A stretch of 64,000 nt of DNA from Branchiostoma floridae (taxonomy: Eukaryota > Chordata > Leptocardii > Amphioxiformes > Branchiostomatidae). The DNA is taken from assembly GCF_000003815.2 (NCBI RefSeq), contig NC_049983.1, forward strand, positions 18,491,231 to 18,555,230, in the 5' to 3' direction. The notes below the pieces were generated by a model, which searched no databases, was not told the DNA's origin, and saw only the letters and a list, made by a program, of their open reading frames with translations. Of this stretch, positions 38,101-61,709 are shown in pieces. Position 1 is the stretch's first letter, and the number at the start of each line of letters is the position of its first letter. The position numbers and the translations under genes are program-made.

Positions 38101-41100
38101 CCATAGCAAACATGTCCTTGGATTTTCCAGCTGAATGGTTGGTGTAATCTCAGGGAGACCTTCACAGCAGTAAGACCTGTTTTTTGCAGCCCCTCTGGGC
38201 ACACGTGGGCAAGCTGTACGAACTCATCACAATGGGATTATGTGACCTGTCCTGCATTGGAGAGGGTTGTTTCAACCACCAACTTAAAACATTGCGAACA
38301 CGTCCTACTGGAAATTTGTTAAGTCCCCACAAACTTAAAACAACTTACAGTATATATAGGTTCTTCATCGAAGAAACAATCATCAACCATTGAACAACAG
38401 GGGGTCGCTGGCCTTAATTTGCAGGTCAGTAAGCACACTGGCGAGACACAACTCACAAGGTTAAAACAATTCCACCCAAAGTTTGTCATTAATCTTGCTG
38501 TTGGGATAAGGGGGTCGGTGACCGGTCACTAACCATGCAGAAAGCAAATTGGGTCAATGTTAATATTGGTGGACTTAAACGGATGCATATCATAAAAGAG
38601 GTCAAATATCTATTATATCATGACATCAACAGTCACTGGGACCAACACTTAATAGTATTCAAGACTTCATGAGTTAGGCTGGTCAATGTAACACACAAAC
38701 ACACATTTATTTATTTATCTATTTAAGAATATAGAGGCATACACACACACACACTCACATGTACCTGTACACACAGGGTTCTCCCCAGAATTTTTTAGTA
38801 TAGTGGCTGGCAAGAATAACCCGCACCAACGCGTTGCGCTTTCATGAAAATGGGTTCATTTTGCAATGACAGAGGGTGTCAAATACTACAAGTATAATAT
38901 ACTGTTGTGATTCCTTTGTTGTGAAGTGGCAAAACAACTATTGTTTTGATCATTGCTCATTCACAAGTTTTTGCAGACAATGCTGACTAGAAAAGTGATG
39001 CCACTTGGTACAAAAATCTGTGAATTGTCATTAACTTTAGCAACACTAACAAAGAAAATGGGGAAGAAACACACTAAATTTGAAAAATAGTATAGTGGAG
39101 CTGGCTGAGAGTATAGTGGAGGGCCTCCCCTTTTCCACCCTCTGGGGAGAACCCTGACACACAAACACACACACACACACACACACAAATGCACTGGAAA
39201 ACAATACCTTCACTCATGAAGGTAACTGTTACAGTACGTCACATGTGAGAACCCACCTCTGTAGATGGAAAGCCCTCCTGAGTGTGTGCCGCAGCACCTC
39301 GTACGATGTGATCTGTGGGTCCACAGCAAACTTCCTGTACTCTGGCTGCATCAGACCCTCACATTTCTGCAACATATGCAACACATGGAAAACATGATGA
39401 GTGCTGGAATAAGTATCTAAATACATACTATCACTTTACATACTTCCATGTGGTTATAGAAATATACTGGACAAATGAGGCACATGGTTGTGTCATCTTG
39501 TCATGCCAATTATGTCAGTAGCTACAATGATTTATGTCTAAAAAATACTAACAGACCAATATTTGAAGTCACCCATATTTGAAGCCCTACCGCTGGTTGC
39601 GCTTCCACTTATCTAATGAGGTATAACTTACTATAAGCTATGGTGGCACCAGCAATATTGTTTCTGTCATTATTCATGGAGCACCCTTTCATTTCAAATA
39701 TACCATGGTACTCTTTGCAACACCTCAAACTGCACAGCCATATGTGTACTACTACTAGTAGTAGTACATGGTTCTTAACAAATATCATCCTACAATTGTA
39801 GGTTTTGGGTAAGGCTGGGGGACATCTCAGACTCTGTATGTAAATGGACAAAATTATAGCATAATAAAAAGTTTATGTTTACAAAATTGTAACATATTCA
39901 TCTATCTACATATGAAATTGAAATCAACTTCATTAGTCAAAGTTTGCCCTTGTTTAGAGACTACATGTACATTTATACAGTCTCTATTATCTGAAATTCT
40001 ACTGACAATGAATAACCATCATGAAACATGTTCTACATTTTAAAGACTCAACAGGATAATCCATAATCCCATGCATATTGACTCTGTGACCAAAACCCAT
40101 GTCTCTTAAGACAGTGATTGACTCTGTGGTTTGACTTTCAAGACTGAGTTTGAGACATGGATAGACTAATGATAAAGGCAAAATATACAGGAACAGTATT
40201 CTACATGTAGCATACACTCTAGAAATAGAATATACTCAGACAGTGATTAACCCGGCCCTGGGTCACTGTGTGTTTTGGGTCTTTCATGACCATATACCCT
40301 CCCTTACTGAGGCTGGCCCGACATGAACTTCAATACTGTGTGTTTGGGGACTTTAATCACCATATACCCTCCCTTACTGGGGCTGGCCTCAGGTGAACTC
40401 CTATGCTCGGCCAGGAGCGAATGCCCATGATGATGACCCTCACTCACTGGGGCGGCCCAGCCAGGGCTGATCTATTCTCTGACTTGGTGCTGGAACCACA
40501 ACCAACATGAGGCCTTTTCTGCTACCTCAAGATTGTTTTTAATGGCTTTTCTTTGACTGTATGTATCTGATTTGCAACAGTAACTTTTCAAACAGAAGAT
40601 GGAGACTGCAGTAGCCTGGAGTCCAGCCTTGTTAGCTTTGTTCTACTGGCGAGTAGCGACCTTCGGGAGCGGAACAAAGCTAACAAGGCTGGACTCCAGG
40701 CTAGACTGCAGTGACTGACCCCCTTTCTGTAACCTTCTAAATTATGCCTGCAAGGCACATGCCATCCGGCCTTTTCAAATAGTATATACTTCACAACAAT
40801 GTGTGGCCCACTAGCTCTAGACGTTTAAATAAGTTATTTTCAGTATCTTCTGGAACAAGGATAACCCATCCACAGGTCACTGAGCTGGGACAAATCAAAT
40901 TTCGGCATTCATGACGGTTACTTCATTCCATGATACATGCCCAGTATAATGTATAAATAACTAGTGAAGGTATGAGGGCAGATGCAATTATCATATGTGC
41001 GTGGGTGTCCCTATCAAATATGGTGGTGTCCTTTCTTGGAAAGGCAAACAAGCACCTGTCAGACCAAGGAGGTTAGGTCTAGATCTCTTTCTTCCTCCCT

Positions 41101-43625
41101 GGACAGTTGCAATTGACGATAGTTTTGGTTAGTCAAGATGGCCATGCAGTACAACTTCAGTCATTTTTCTTTGCATGGTATAGGTACTCATAAAGACAAC
41201 ATGACAAAACTAACCACAAGGGTTAAATTATGAATGAGTAATCCATGATGGACATCATTGTCTTTAGATTAAGATACAGTGAGATTTGCATATATTTCAT
41301 GTGCAATACTGCTTTATATAACAAACTAGTTTAGCAAGCATTTTGTGTAGGGGGAATACAATCTTAGGCAAGCTCACTCTTCATACTATCATAGTTGATA
41401 CTGATGTTTACTATATGTAGCACACCTCAAAGGTTTCTACCAAACCTAGCTTTGAAAAGAAACTAGACACTTATATCATATGACACCACGAAACAGGTGG
41501 TCTCCATACCAGAGTAAAGCAGCTATAGCATTAACTGGTGCAGTACGACAAAACATACCAACATGGTAACAGTAGTATGTAACAAACTTTCTTCACAACA
41601 CAAGGTTATACAACAAGGACCAAATTTTCAATGACCACTGTTGCCTTCTTCGGAATAAATAATGACCATTTCTTAATGTAAACTCGCGAAAGTAACAAAC
41701 ACTATTGACACATGATCTTGTGCATAGGTGACATCAGCAACTGATCAAACGTGTTAGAAGTTTATAGATTTTTTATCTTGAAGAAGGCAACACTGGTCAT
41801 TGAATATCTGGCCCTTGTGTGGAACAGAGTTTGGCTTTGTACTATGATTACTTCCAGCACAAATGAGCTTCCACGATGACATGGCAACAGGTATTTCTCT
41901 TTGATTCCAAAACAATCCACATACTTGTCCCAACTATTCATAAAGATTTGTAAACATCAACAAATAAGAGGTCAGTCAAGCTCTGAATCTGGGCAGTCTT
42001 TGTCCTGACTTTCTGGGTCATGAAAAAGCCATCAAGGTCATTTTGACAACCTGAATGACCAAAGGAAATAACTGGTATCCTTTCGCTTTTGTTCTACAGT
42101 CTAGTCACATTAGTCACGTACGAGTTGCATAAGTCAAGTAAGTAGATGATCTCAAAACAACATTAGTGCTCCCTCTTTGGGACAGCTCAAAACATTGTTG
42201 TGAAAACAAGTCCAGAATTGTTCAATGGTACTTTCCAACACAAATAAACATCACAGGTTCCCAAATTATGACAATTCACTTTACTGCTGCTCCTTGGGAG
42301 TAAGGCTTGGATAAAGAGGCTAAAAATTTCCTCCTGAGTATCTTCAAGAACCTCCTTGCTTTGAGCTCCATGCATTTTTTTTTTTCTACATATTAAGAAA
42401 TTTTGTAAAATCATCTTACATTAGCTGTAACATCTACAATTCTGTACATGTTGTTAACTTTTGTTGGAATTCAACATCGCGGTGGAGACAAAATGGAGTG
42501 TTCGCAATGGTTGTAAGTTTGCAGTTACAACAAGGGGGTAGGCAGGCTGAAAACAGAACATGCAGTGTTGCACTTTCACAGTGGTTTTAAGTTTGTGGTG
42601 AGACGTCACCATGAAAGCTGTGAACATCAAACCATTGTGAAAATTTGAATATTTACAATGGGTGACATATGCAGTGAGGGATGTAAAATAAAAGAAATAA
42701 CAATACCTAGTAAACCTCACAAATGTACGAATGCTGCCAATCCAAATTCAAATAAACTAATTTACATTACAAAACAAATTGTAGCTCCTCTGGCCAAACT
42801 GACATTTTTGTTATGTTTCCATATGACAGGTTGACAATAGCCCAAGCCATTTCTCCACTGCTGCATCGGAATGTACTTGTCCCTTTGTGAACAACAATGC
42901 AAAGGTGTGACTTGATTTAAGACACGTAAAAATGGCAGGGTTTCGCAGCTCTTAGGCACGAATTTTAAAACTCTTTTCTAATTTATCTTATTTACCAGAA
43001 ACGCCCCCCTCCCACACTGTCATATTTACTTCCTTCATAATTGCAGATTTCCGGACTTACGCATCTGACGTTCCTTCACTCGAAAGCCCATTCTAGACAT
43101 TCTATTACACCAGGCCCTAGACACTAATCAGTATAAGAGGCTGCCATTTAGTGTAACTGTATCATTGCAGAAAATCCTGTAAACAGTGAGACAGCAGCCC
43201 TATGTTTTGTTTTAATATGTGGTAAGATCCGGGATTGCAACACATATGTCACCTGTACACGAAACGTTTTATGGGCAGAAACGGACAGATTTTGGTCTGA
43301 AATTCTGCAACATCTGCCGAAAAAATCTCCTACGTAATCACGTCGACGGGAGAAATGTGCGTCAGCAAGTCTTTAATAAAGTCAATGGAGACATATTCCA
43401 CGTCAACGCTAGCGGAAATATCGATCGAAGTGGACGAGTATATGGGGAAAATTAGTGCAGCAGCCGAGCAAGCTAGTGAAAGCAGCCCAGCCCCCTACCC
43501 ATATATCGCACAATCGTCCCTCAAAAATAGCCATGTAACTTGATATACACCAAACAAACCGGCCTCCCTACCTTCACTTTGATCCGGATAACCTCCCTCT
43601 CCTCGGGAAACACGATGCCTTCCAT
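27487..43625 (-). CDS. TBC1D25: TBC1D25 (OATL1) RAB GTPase-activating protein, complete gene, 4 constitutive coding exons plus 1 cassette exon
   Basis: Predicted RAB GAP that binds LC3/GABARAP on autophagosomes and regulates their fusion with lysosomes (known for the vertebrate protein). Joined exons are 43625-43572, 39366-39257, 31831-31683 and 29135-27487: 1962 nt, 653 aa, against about 688 aa in human. All introns are GT-AG and phases fit. Residues about 10-100 form the PB1/ubiquitin-like N-terminus (FAVDPQITS, LSLLSDWDL). The LIR motif is DDWDII around W109. The TBC domain starts near residue 200 (RIYHGG) and has the arginine finger in VKKDVLR (D269, R272) and the glutamine finger in YCQGMSD (Q310), so the enzyme should be active. 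A basic, Ser/Asn-rich insert (about 419-574) splits the domain, and the second half begins at GNPFMLF. The start ATG follows the conserved vertebrate N-terminus. Family identity is very secure; use of the cassette exon is unproven. Confidence 0.96.
30400..30495 (-). CDS. TBC1D25: Candidate in-frame cassette exon of TBC1D25
   Basis: 96 nt flanked by a pyrimidine-rich acceptor (TTTTCCCCCAACAG) and a GTAGAA donor. It enters with one codon base carried over and leaves with one, exactly the phase of the exon 3 to last-exon junction, so it can be included or skipped without frameshift. Inclusion adds 32 residues (GPMPNNMKVKLKRRFSLMPK and a further stretch ending FTGHK) between the PB1-like domain and the LIR motif. 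The insert is strongly basic and holds RRFS, a PKA-type phosphorylation consensus. I recall no such insert in vertebrate TBC1D25. The sense strand is open and protein-like, but expression is not shown. Confidence 0.65.
30655..30786. mobile_element. Diverged copy of the 49132-49265 hairpin element
   Basis: Shares AGTTCACAATTTGAACTATGC at the left, the GCAACTGGCAATACATTA mid region and ACACTGCACATGCACATTTA at the right, with the arms partly decayed. It lies just upstream of the TBC1D25 cassette exon. Confidence 0.5.
31683..31831 (-). CDS. TBC1D25: TBC1D25 coding exon 3
   Basis: 149 nt between a TTTCTGCAG acceptor and a GTAAGA donor, leaving one base of a codon. It encodes the second half of the PB1-like domain (SYLSHDSEGQEVWLSLLSDW, then LRVDARPFED), matching vertebrate TBC1D25. 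GC content is clearly higher than in the flanking introns. Confidence 0.95.
34985..35396. mobile_element. hAT-like miniature element with TAGGG termini, 412 bp
   Basis: The left end TAGGGGTGGGTACCGGTAC is mirrored by the right end, whose complement reads TAGGGCTGGGTATCGGTAC. Flanks GTGGTATA (34977-34984) and CTGGTATA (35397-35404) match at 7 of 8 positions. Inner AGGTCCGGACCTG palindromes continue the fold. No transposase. Located in the intron between TBC1D25 exons 2 and 3. Confidence 0.8.
36170..36335. repeat. Dispersed repeat fragment
   Basis: The text ACCTTCACCAAAAGGGTTATG ... TGTTTGTTTGTTCATG ... CATAACTCACGAAGCTACGG ... CATGAAATTTG resembles a repeat common in marine invertebrate genomes (CTTCGCC..GGTTATGTTTT.., then AACTC..GAACGGATGGA..TGAAATTTGG). 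Recognition is from memory of that pattern. Confidence 0.4.
38774..39156. mobile_element. Foldback element with CAGGGTTCTCCCC termini, 383 bp, inserted in a CA microsatellite
   Basis: CAGGGTTCTCCCCAGA at the left edge is mirrored by TCTGGGGAGAACCCTG at the right, a perfect 16-bp inverted terminal repeat. An inner AGTATAGTGG motif occurs near both ends in the same orientation. CA-rich repeats flank both sides, so the target duplication cannot be defined. CAGGG ends suit hAT elements. Confidence 0.8.
39159..39187. repeat. CA microsatellite
   Basis: About 14 CA units, right flank of the 38774-39156 element; a similar CA run lies left of it at 38740-38760. Confidence 0.85.
39257..39366 (-). CDS. 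TBC1D25: TBC1D25 coding exon 2
   Basis: 110 nt, entered in phase 0 after a TTGCAG acceptor and left with two bases of a codon before GTGGGT. It encodes the first half of the PB1-like domain, including RKFAVDPQITSYEVL, nearly identical to the vertebrate sequence. Confidence 0.95.
40265..40445. repeat. Tandem repeat, period 70 bp, about 2.5 units
   Basis: ACTGTGTGTTT...ACCATATACCCTCCCTTACTG.GGCTGGCC recurs 70 bp apart (40265 and 40335). A third partial, diverged unit ends in CCTCACTCACTGGGGCGGCCC. Confidence 0.8.
40612..40703. mobile_element. hAT-like miniature element forming a near-perfect hairpin, with 8-bp target duplication
   Basis: A 92-bp element begins TAGCCTGGAGTCCAGC and ends with its complement. 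The arms are perfect for about 32 bp around a 28-bp loop. It is flanked by identical 8-bp copies GACTGCAG (40604-40611 and 40704-40711). The 8-bp duplication and TAGCC end fit a non-autonomous hAT element. The perfect arms suggest a recent insertion. It lies in TBC1D25 intron 2... more exactly the intron between 39366 and 43572. Confidence 0.85.
42468..42665. mobile_element. Diverged copy of the 48630-48835 element family
   Basis: Shares the TCGCGGTGG, TTCGCAATGGTTGTAAG, CACAGTGGTTTTAAGTT, CACCATGAAA and terminal ATTTAC blocks with the family, all with substitutions. Ends are approximate. Confidence 0.5.
43572..43625 (-). CDS. TBC1D25: TBC1D25 coding exon 1
   Basis: Eighteen codons from ATG (43625) to a GTAG donor, phase 0. 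The peptide begins MEGIVFPEEREVIRIKVK, which joins to KCEG of exon 2 and reproduces the conserved EREVxRxxVKKCE stretch of vertebrate TBC1D25. The vertebrate protein has a longer low-complexity N-terminus ahead of this point. Confidence 0.92.
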
Positions 43626-43780
43626 GTTTGGGCCAGTTTTGGGAGGTAAAACCGACCCAGACCGATACCAGACAGAACGCACAGCAAAGATGGAAGGTAC
43701 CAAATCCGTGACGTCAGAGGTACGTCATCAGCAGGTGAGACCAAACTTGGCGGCCAGAAGGGGGTCAAATTATAAAGAGA
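43626..43780 (-). promoter_or_regulatory. Probable TBC1D25 promoter with paired CRE-like sites
   Basis: Sequence immediately upstream of the TBC1D25 start codon. It contains a perfect palindromic CRE, TGACGTCA (43709-43716), and a second CRE-like TACGTCAT (43721-43728), with start points 12 bp apart. Such sites bind ATF/CREB factors. No TATA box is seen. The transcription start is not determined. Confidence 0.5.
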
Positions 43781-44348
43781 ATTTTTGAAAGAGCAGAATG
43801 AGCTAAATACGAAATGTTTTGATATCATCGAATAATTTGAATATTATATTCTAATTTGTAGAATTAGATTATAATGAAAAATTTCATATTACAGTAATGT
43901 TTAAGCAGAATAATCTCTACATCACTAAGGCATTAGCTACTTGTATACCCCTTGTCTTAGTGTGATAGACATGTCCCAGACCAGGTAAGAATGGTAAAGA
44001 AACCCAAGGACATCTTCAGTAAGCCTTAAATAACAGTTACAATGGCCTTGAATAAATCTTTGCCTTGTTGACGTTGCCTCCTCACTCCTACTTTTGCATT
44101 TATTGCTTTTGCTGAAGTCACTGCCATATTGTTCAGGATAACGTATGTCTTTTTATCTTTAATTAATTTTAATGGTATAGGCATTATTTTGACGGTCAAA
44201 GTTCATGAGACTGCATGTTACCTGCCTGCCTACCTGCCTATGTGCTTAGGCTAGGAGCTGGCCCCTTGCTCCGCACCGTAAGAAGCCTCCAGGTAGCACG
44301 ATCCTTTGCACTTGACTCCGCGAACTTAATACTCTGTCCAATGTTACA

Positions 44349-44412
44349 CTTGTCTAAAATAAAAAGAATTAAAGTTATAACTTGTCTCAAATAAAAAGAA
44401 TTAAAGTTATAA
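44349..44412. repeat. Perfect two-unit tandem repeat, 32 bp
   Basis: Units 44349-44380 and 44381-44412 differ at one base (CTTGTCTAAAAT versus CTTGTCTCAAAT). AT-rich, between TBC1D25 and CAPZA. Confidence 0.9.
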
Positions 44413-45839
44413 CATTACAAGTAGGAAACAATGTAAAAGAAATTCAATGTCCAATTGCAACAGCAATGTTGCAGACACAGCATTATTATTATTGGTAAAA
44501 TCAAGGTCTTTTCAACCTCCTTGGTAAAATCAATCACTTGAAAAAAATGCAGAAAGTTGTTATGAAGCAGGTGTTGTTGTCATGTTTAAAAAGTGCAATA
44601 CTTCAAAGCTTGACATTTAGTTTATTGGGTTATCTACATCTCCCTGTTGTGTCTTCATTTCTTCTATCTTCCACCGCTGACTGTCAATGCAAAAGTTGGT
44701 CTTCATATGTGAATTTATTTTAACCATACAATGTCAAGATCATAGTATGATTTAGCTACCAAGGAAGTCCAAGGTACTAGCCAGGTTTTGCATATGCTTC
44801 AAAACTGTCTCAGATTATGTAAGGTGTAATTTTCTACCACCTGGTTTGTACTATTTGTTTGCATCAGGGTTTCTGCAAGCAAATACAGCTGGGTTAGCTG
44901 GTAAGTTGATCTACAGAATTCCAAACCATGCAAATGCTGAACATTCCACAAGTGAAAGGCCTTACTAGCTTGCAGTTCTCATCTTAATTGCTAGGTGGTG
45001 CTAGGTTGCAATGTTTTAAAGATTGAATGAGAATGCATCAGAGGAAGCAGAGATCATGAAAGTAGCTGCACTAGAAGATTTGATTAGAAAATTGTTATGT
45101 TTTCTCATGTTACTGCAACAGAGCCATGACAGAGACACCATGTGATGTGTACCACCTATTACTTACTTGCATGCCCCAGCACCTATCCAATTACTCAGTT
45201 TTACTGATGCAGTTTTACTTCCTGGAGAGCCAGAAATGTCAATCAGTTACATGTACATGCTAGCGGAGTGAAGTACATCTATCTTTGTCGATAAATTTGA
45301 CATGCATGTGCTTCTGCACTGTTTTGTATGTTCTCACCATCAAAGTGAAGTTTATTATCTCTCTGGCCCCCTTCCCACCAGGTGGTGATTGCCAAGTGAC
45401 CATTGTGCAACCAAAATTGGATGTGGATTTCACAATTGGAATATGCCCCACATGATTTGTAAGACAGCAAAAATTCTTCATCTGTGAAATTTGCTGAGTA
45501 ACCTGTTTTATTCTAGGTCACTCAGTGGAAAGGGGATGTTATTGCCTTGCTTCAACAGTTTGGTCAATCCCTCGGGTGACCACATCAGACCCCCGGCCCA
45601 ATCTCAGTTTCTGTCGTACAGGGTCTAACTCAGTTGGCCTGCGTAGGCCCTGGAAACTGTCTGGTATCCAGGCTAGATCAGAAGGTCCAAGGTTCAACAT
45701 AATTCAGAGTAGTCTGTCATTGTCATTACATAGACAGTAGCATTGTGTTCAGCTATATGTCAACTTCCTACCTTGTACATATGCTTACCAATCAAAAACA
45801 AACTGAACCTGTCTTTCCATGTCATTTGGTTTGCCCTAC

Positions 45840-46005
45840 CTTGAAACTTTTGCGGTGATTTTTTTTTTGGTGCAAATTCAGGTCACTGCAAAATGTATCA
45901 CCACGGAATTGTTTTAACAGCAAGTTGAAAACCTTTTCTCTCCTACTGTGAAATAAAACCACAGAAGAGGTACGTGTATTTACAGCACAACATCTCTTGC
46001 ATGAC
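45840..46005. mobile_element. Diverged copy of the 48630-48835 element family
   Basis: Contains TTTTGCGGTGATTTT, AATGTATCACCACGGAATTG, ACTGTGAAATAAAACCACAG and a terminal GTATTTACAG. Ends are approximate. Lies downstream of CAPZA. Confidence 0.5.
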
Positions 46006-46109
46006 TTCATGTTCTATCACAAACTTTGACACAAAGTTGTAGGGATGAGCATAATATCTATCTCTTCAAAGAAAAAGAAACTTGGGCAACACAATGGAAA
46101 CATTTTTTT

Positions 46110-46130
46110 TAGCTACAACCAGCATTTATT
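46110..46130 (-). terminator. Weak candidate poly(A) signal of CAPZA
   Basis: A minus-strand AATAAA at 46130-46125 is followed by a T/G-rich stretch. It would give a 3' UTR of about 1.1 kb. Other AATAAA motifs occur further downstream, so the choice is uncertain. Confidence 0.3.
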
Positions 46131-47234
46131 TCTATCATTTACCGTTATAAAACTGGGATTAGTGCCACAGCTTGTAGTTTGCACTAAAACACACATTAAA
46201 CAAGCCGAGTGGCCTGGGACAAGCATTCAGTCAAATCAGCTGGTCATGCCTCACCTTACTACAATAGAACATATCTGTAGTTTGTTGTGTTAATCAAAGT
46301 GTCTTTGAACAAAAAAAAAATCATCTCTGAACATTAGTCATCCGTACATAGTTTCTGTAGATAGATGGCTTCAGGTGTTTCAGAAATCAATCAACTGCTG
46401 CAAGCATTTGCAAGGTCTTTGCAATTCAGGGATTTCTTGCAATATCTTTCTCCTTTAGACAAATTAGGAGAAAAAGAGGTTGCTACATACAAAGAAAAGC
46501 AACACATGTATACAGAGCCTTGTCCTGCATTTTGGACTTTTGAGGGAAAGTTTCTTTTGCTGGAATCCACAGCTAACTACTTGAAGTTGAACTGCAAGCC
46601 TGTAGACAGTAACTTGTTTAAGAGACCCTGACCTCAAAGCTACAGATAAAAGCTTCTCATACATGTGTTGCCTTTGTGAAGAGAAATGCCTCCGCCCCTG
46701 AGGCGTGGCCAAAAATCAAACAGGATACAAATATAACTCTCAACTATCAAACCAAAGCTGTGAACAATCAAAATATGTGATATTATTAGTCTGGTGTCCT
46801 GTACACAGAGGTTCATACACTACAATGATTCATAGTTTGTTTACCTACAAGAACATTTTCGTTATCTTTAGCCCACCCACATTTGATCAAGATCTAAGTC
46901 CTTTGGCAATGTTCAACAACAACTGCACAATGGGCCTCAAACATCATAACTTGTGTTAGCTACATGCATTATAGAGGAAAGAGTGGGGGTGGGGTGGACT
47001 GGGTTGTATTCCCATATACAGTACATATGAAATTACAGTAGAAACAGTCATATCCAAATGACTACAAATTTCATTCCATACGTTATGCCCTAGTCTCTAA
47101 GGTCATCCTTTTCCAAAAATTTTTTGGGGAAAATCTCCAATTGTACTGCTGGTCTTTTTTCTTCATTAAAAAAAGGTTGTAGTGCTTTTTGTTGGCTAAA
47201 TGCTAGGTAGGGGTTTTAGGGGGTGTTCATTCTA

Positions 47235-60699
<13,465 letters not shown>

Positions 60700-61235
60700 C
60701 TTGGATGTCTCCGAACACGCCTTGTTCGCAGTGGCTGCTGGGTAAGAAGCCCGTACTTCCGCTCTCCTCTCTCGTCCTTTCCGGTGGTGCGCTCTCGTTC
60801 GCAGGTCTTTGTCCTCACCCTGTACGCTAAAACACCACAATCTTTTCATCTCTCGGCGCCCGTTCTCGGCTGTCCCCGCCCCTGCCGTGCGCAAGGAACG
60901 GTCACTGGCGGCCGAGCACTCAGAGAATCAGTGGAATCCCATTTCCTTTGTTGTCCTCCATTTTGAAAGGTGCTCCAGGGGTTTGGGTGCACAAACCCCA
61001 TCCATCCAGCATCCCTCCTCACTACTCTAGTTCCCGCCCTCCTCCACTTGGTCCCACTGGGTTTGCAAATTCTCCTGACTGACGGGCCAATGAGTTAGCC
61101 CTGACGTATGTAACCGTCCAGAAACCCTTTCAGCTCCCTCCAACGGTTAACGATCATCAATACGCACTTGTCCCTGCGTGGAAAAACTGCTTAATGTCGT
61201 TGTAAATAGCTGCTCACCGTGGGGAGTCTGCCGAG
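60700..61235. promoter_or_regulatory. CpG-rich bidirectional promoter between CAPZA and the divergent plus-strand gene
   Basis: 536 bp separate the two start codons. The interval is CpG-rich and has no TATA box. It carries ETS-type sites (ACTTCCG near 60748, TTTCCGG near 60778) and a Myb-like palindrome AACGGTTAAC near 61142. Next to the CAPZA start there is an AAGATGGC YY1-type motif. This is the usual make-up of housekeeping divergent promoters. Confidence 0.65.
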
Positions 61236-61364
61236 ATGACTGGTAAACCGCTGGTGTGCAGCATCCGTAATCCCCATCCCATCACCATCGGCGACCCGCG
61301 AGCAGAGTTCTCCAGCGGATGTGCCGTGGTCGACGTGACTTTCCCCAGCACCAAAAGTGTCGAT
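61236..61364 (+). CDS. First coding exon of an unidentified gene divergent from CAPZA
   Basis: 43 codons from an ATG with a purine at -3 to a consensus GTAAGT donor, phase 0. The peptide begins MTGKPLVCSIRNPHPITIGD and includes FSSGCAVVDVTFPSTKSVD. Local GC and codon composition look coding and differ from the AT-rich DNA that follows. I do not recognise the family. No second exon could be found to the end of the window, so the first intron is probably longer than 2.6 kb. The position in a divergent CpG promoter supports a real gene. Confidence 0.6.
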
Positions 61365-61687
61365 GTAAGTGGGGGATGGGATCATCATATAGGGGCCTTC
61401 ATGAATAATTCCGAGGCTGCGTCCGATAGGGCTTTAATTGCTGGTATCTAGAGACTTTAATCTTGATTACAATGGATGGCGAATTGAGCCCTTGAAAAAT
61501 TCTCTGCCTTAATTCGCCTTTATTGTTGGGGTCAAGCAGGAAGGGTGAAAAATGCAAACTGATAAGTTCTGAAAGGACTATTTGTCGCCAGCTCCAAACT
61601 GCCAGCGTTTCAACTTTAAACCCACGCCGTTGGTACTTTATCATGTTTAAGGGCTTAAGTGTACCATGCTTCTGAGCAGCTCCTGTC

Positions 61688-61701
61688 GTTGCCACGGTAA
61701 C
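61688..61701 (+). promoter_or_regulatory. RFX-type X-box inside a near-palindrome
   Basis: GTTGCCACGGTAAC matches the X-box pattern. Flanks CCTGTC and AACAGG extend it to a near-palindrome of 26 bp (61682-61707). It lies in the presumed first intron of the divergent gene, about 320 bp after its first exon. Confidence 0.5.
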
Positions 61702-61709
61702 AACAGGCT

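Larger units (their letters stand above)
31832..39256 (-). other. TBC1D25 intron between exons 2 and 3
   Basis: 7.4 kb of AT-rich DNA. It holds the TAGGG element (34985-35396), the CAGGG element (38774-39156), the dispersed repeat at 36.2 kb and CA microsatellites. No other exon was found on either strand. Confidence 0.8.
39367..43571 (-). other. TBC1D25 intron 1
   Basis: 4.2 kb with the 70-bp tandem repeat, the 92-bp hairpin element and a copy of the TACTGTAAATGCA family. The last 400 bp near exon 1 are richer in CpG and could hold proximal control sites. Confidence 0.8.
43781..47234. other. Intergenic DNA between TBC1D25 and CAPZA
   Basis: Contains the 32-bp tandem repeat and a copy of the TACTGTAAATGCA family. 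Near 45655 the end of a TAGCCTGG-type element (GGTATCCAGGCTA) is visible without a partner. Part of the right side must be CAPZA 3' UTR. Confidence 0.5.
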
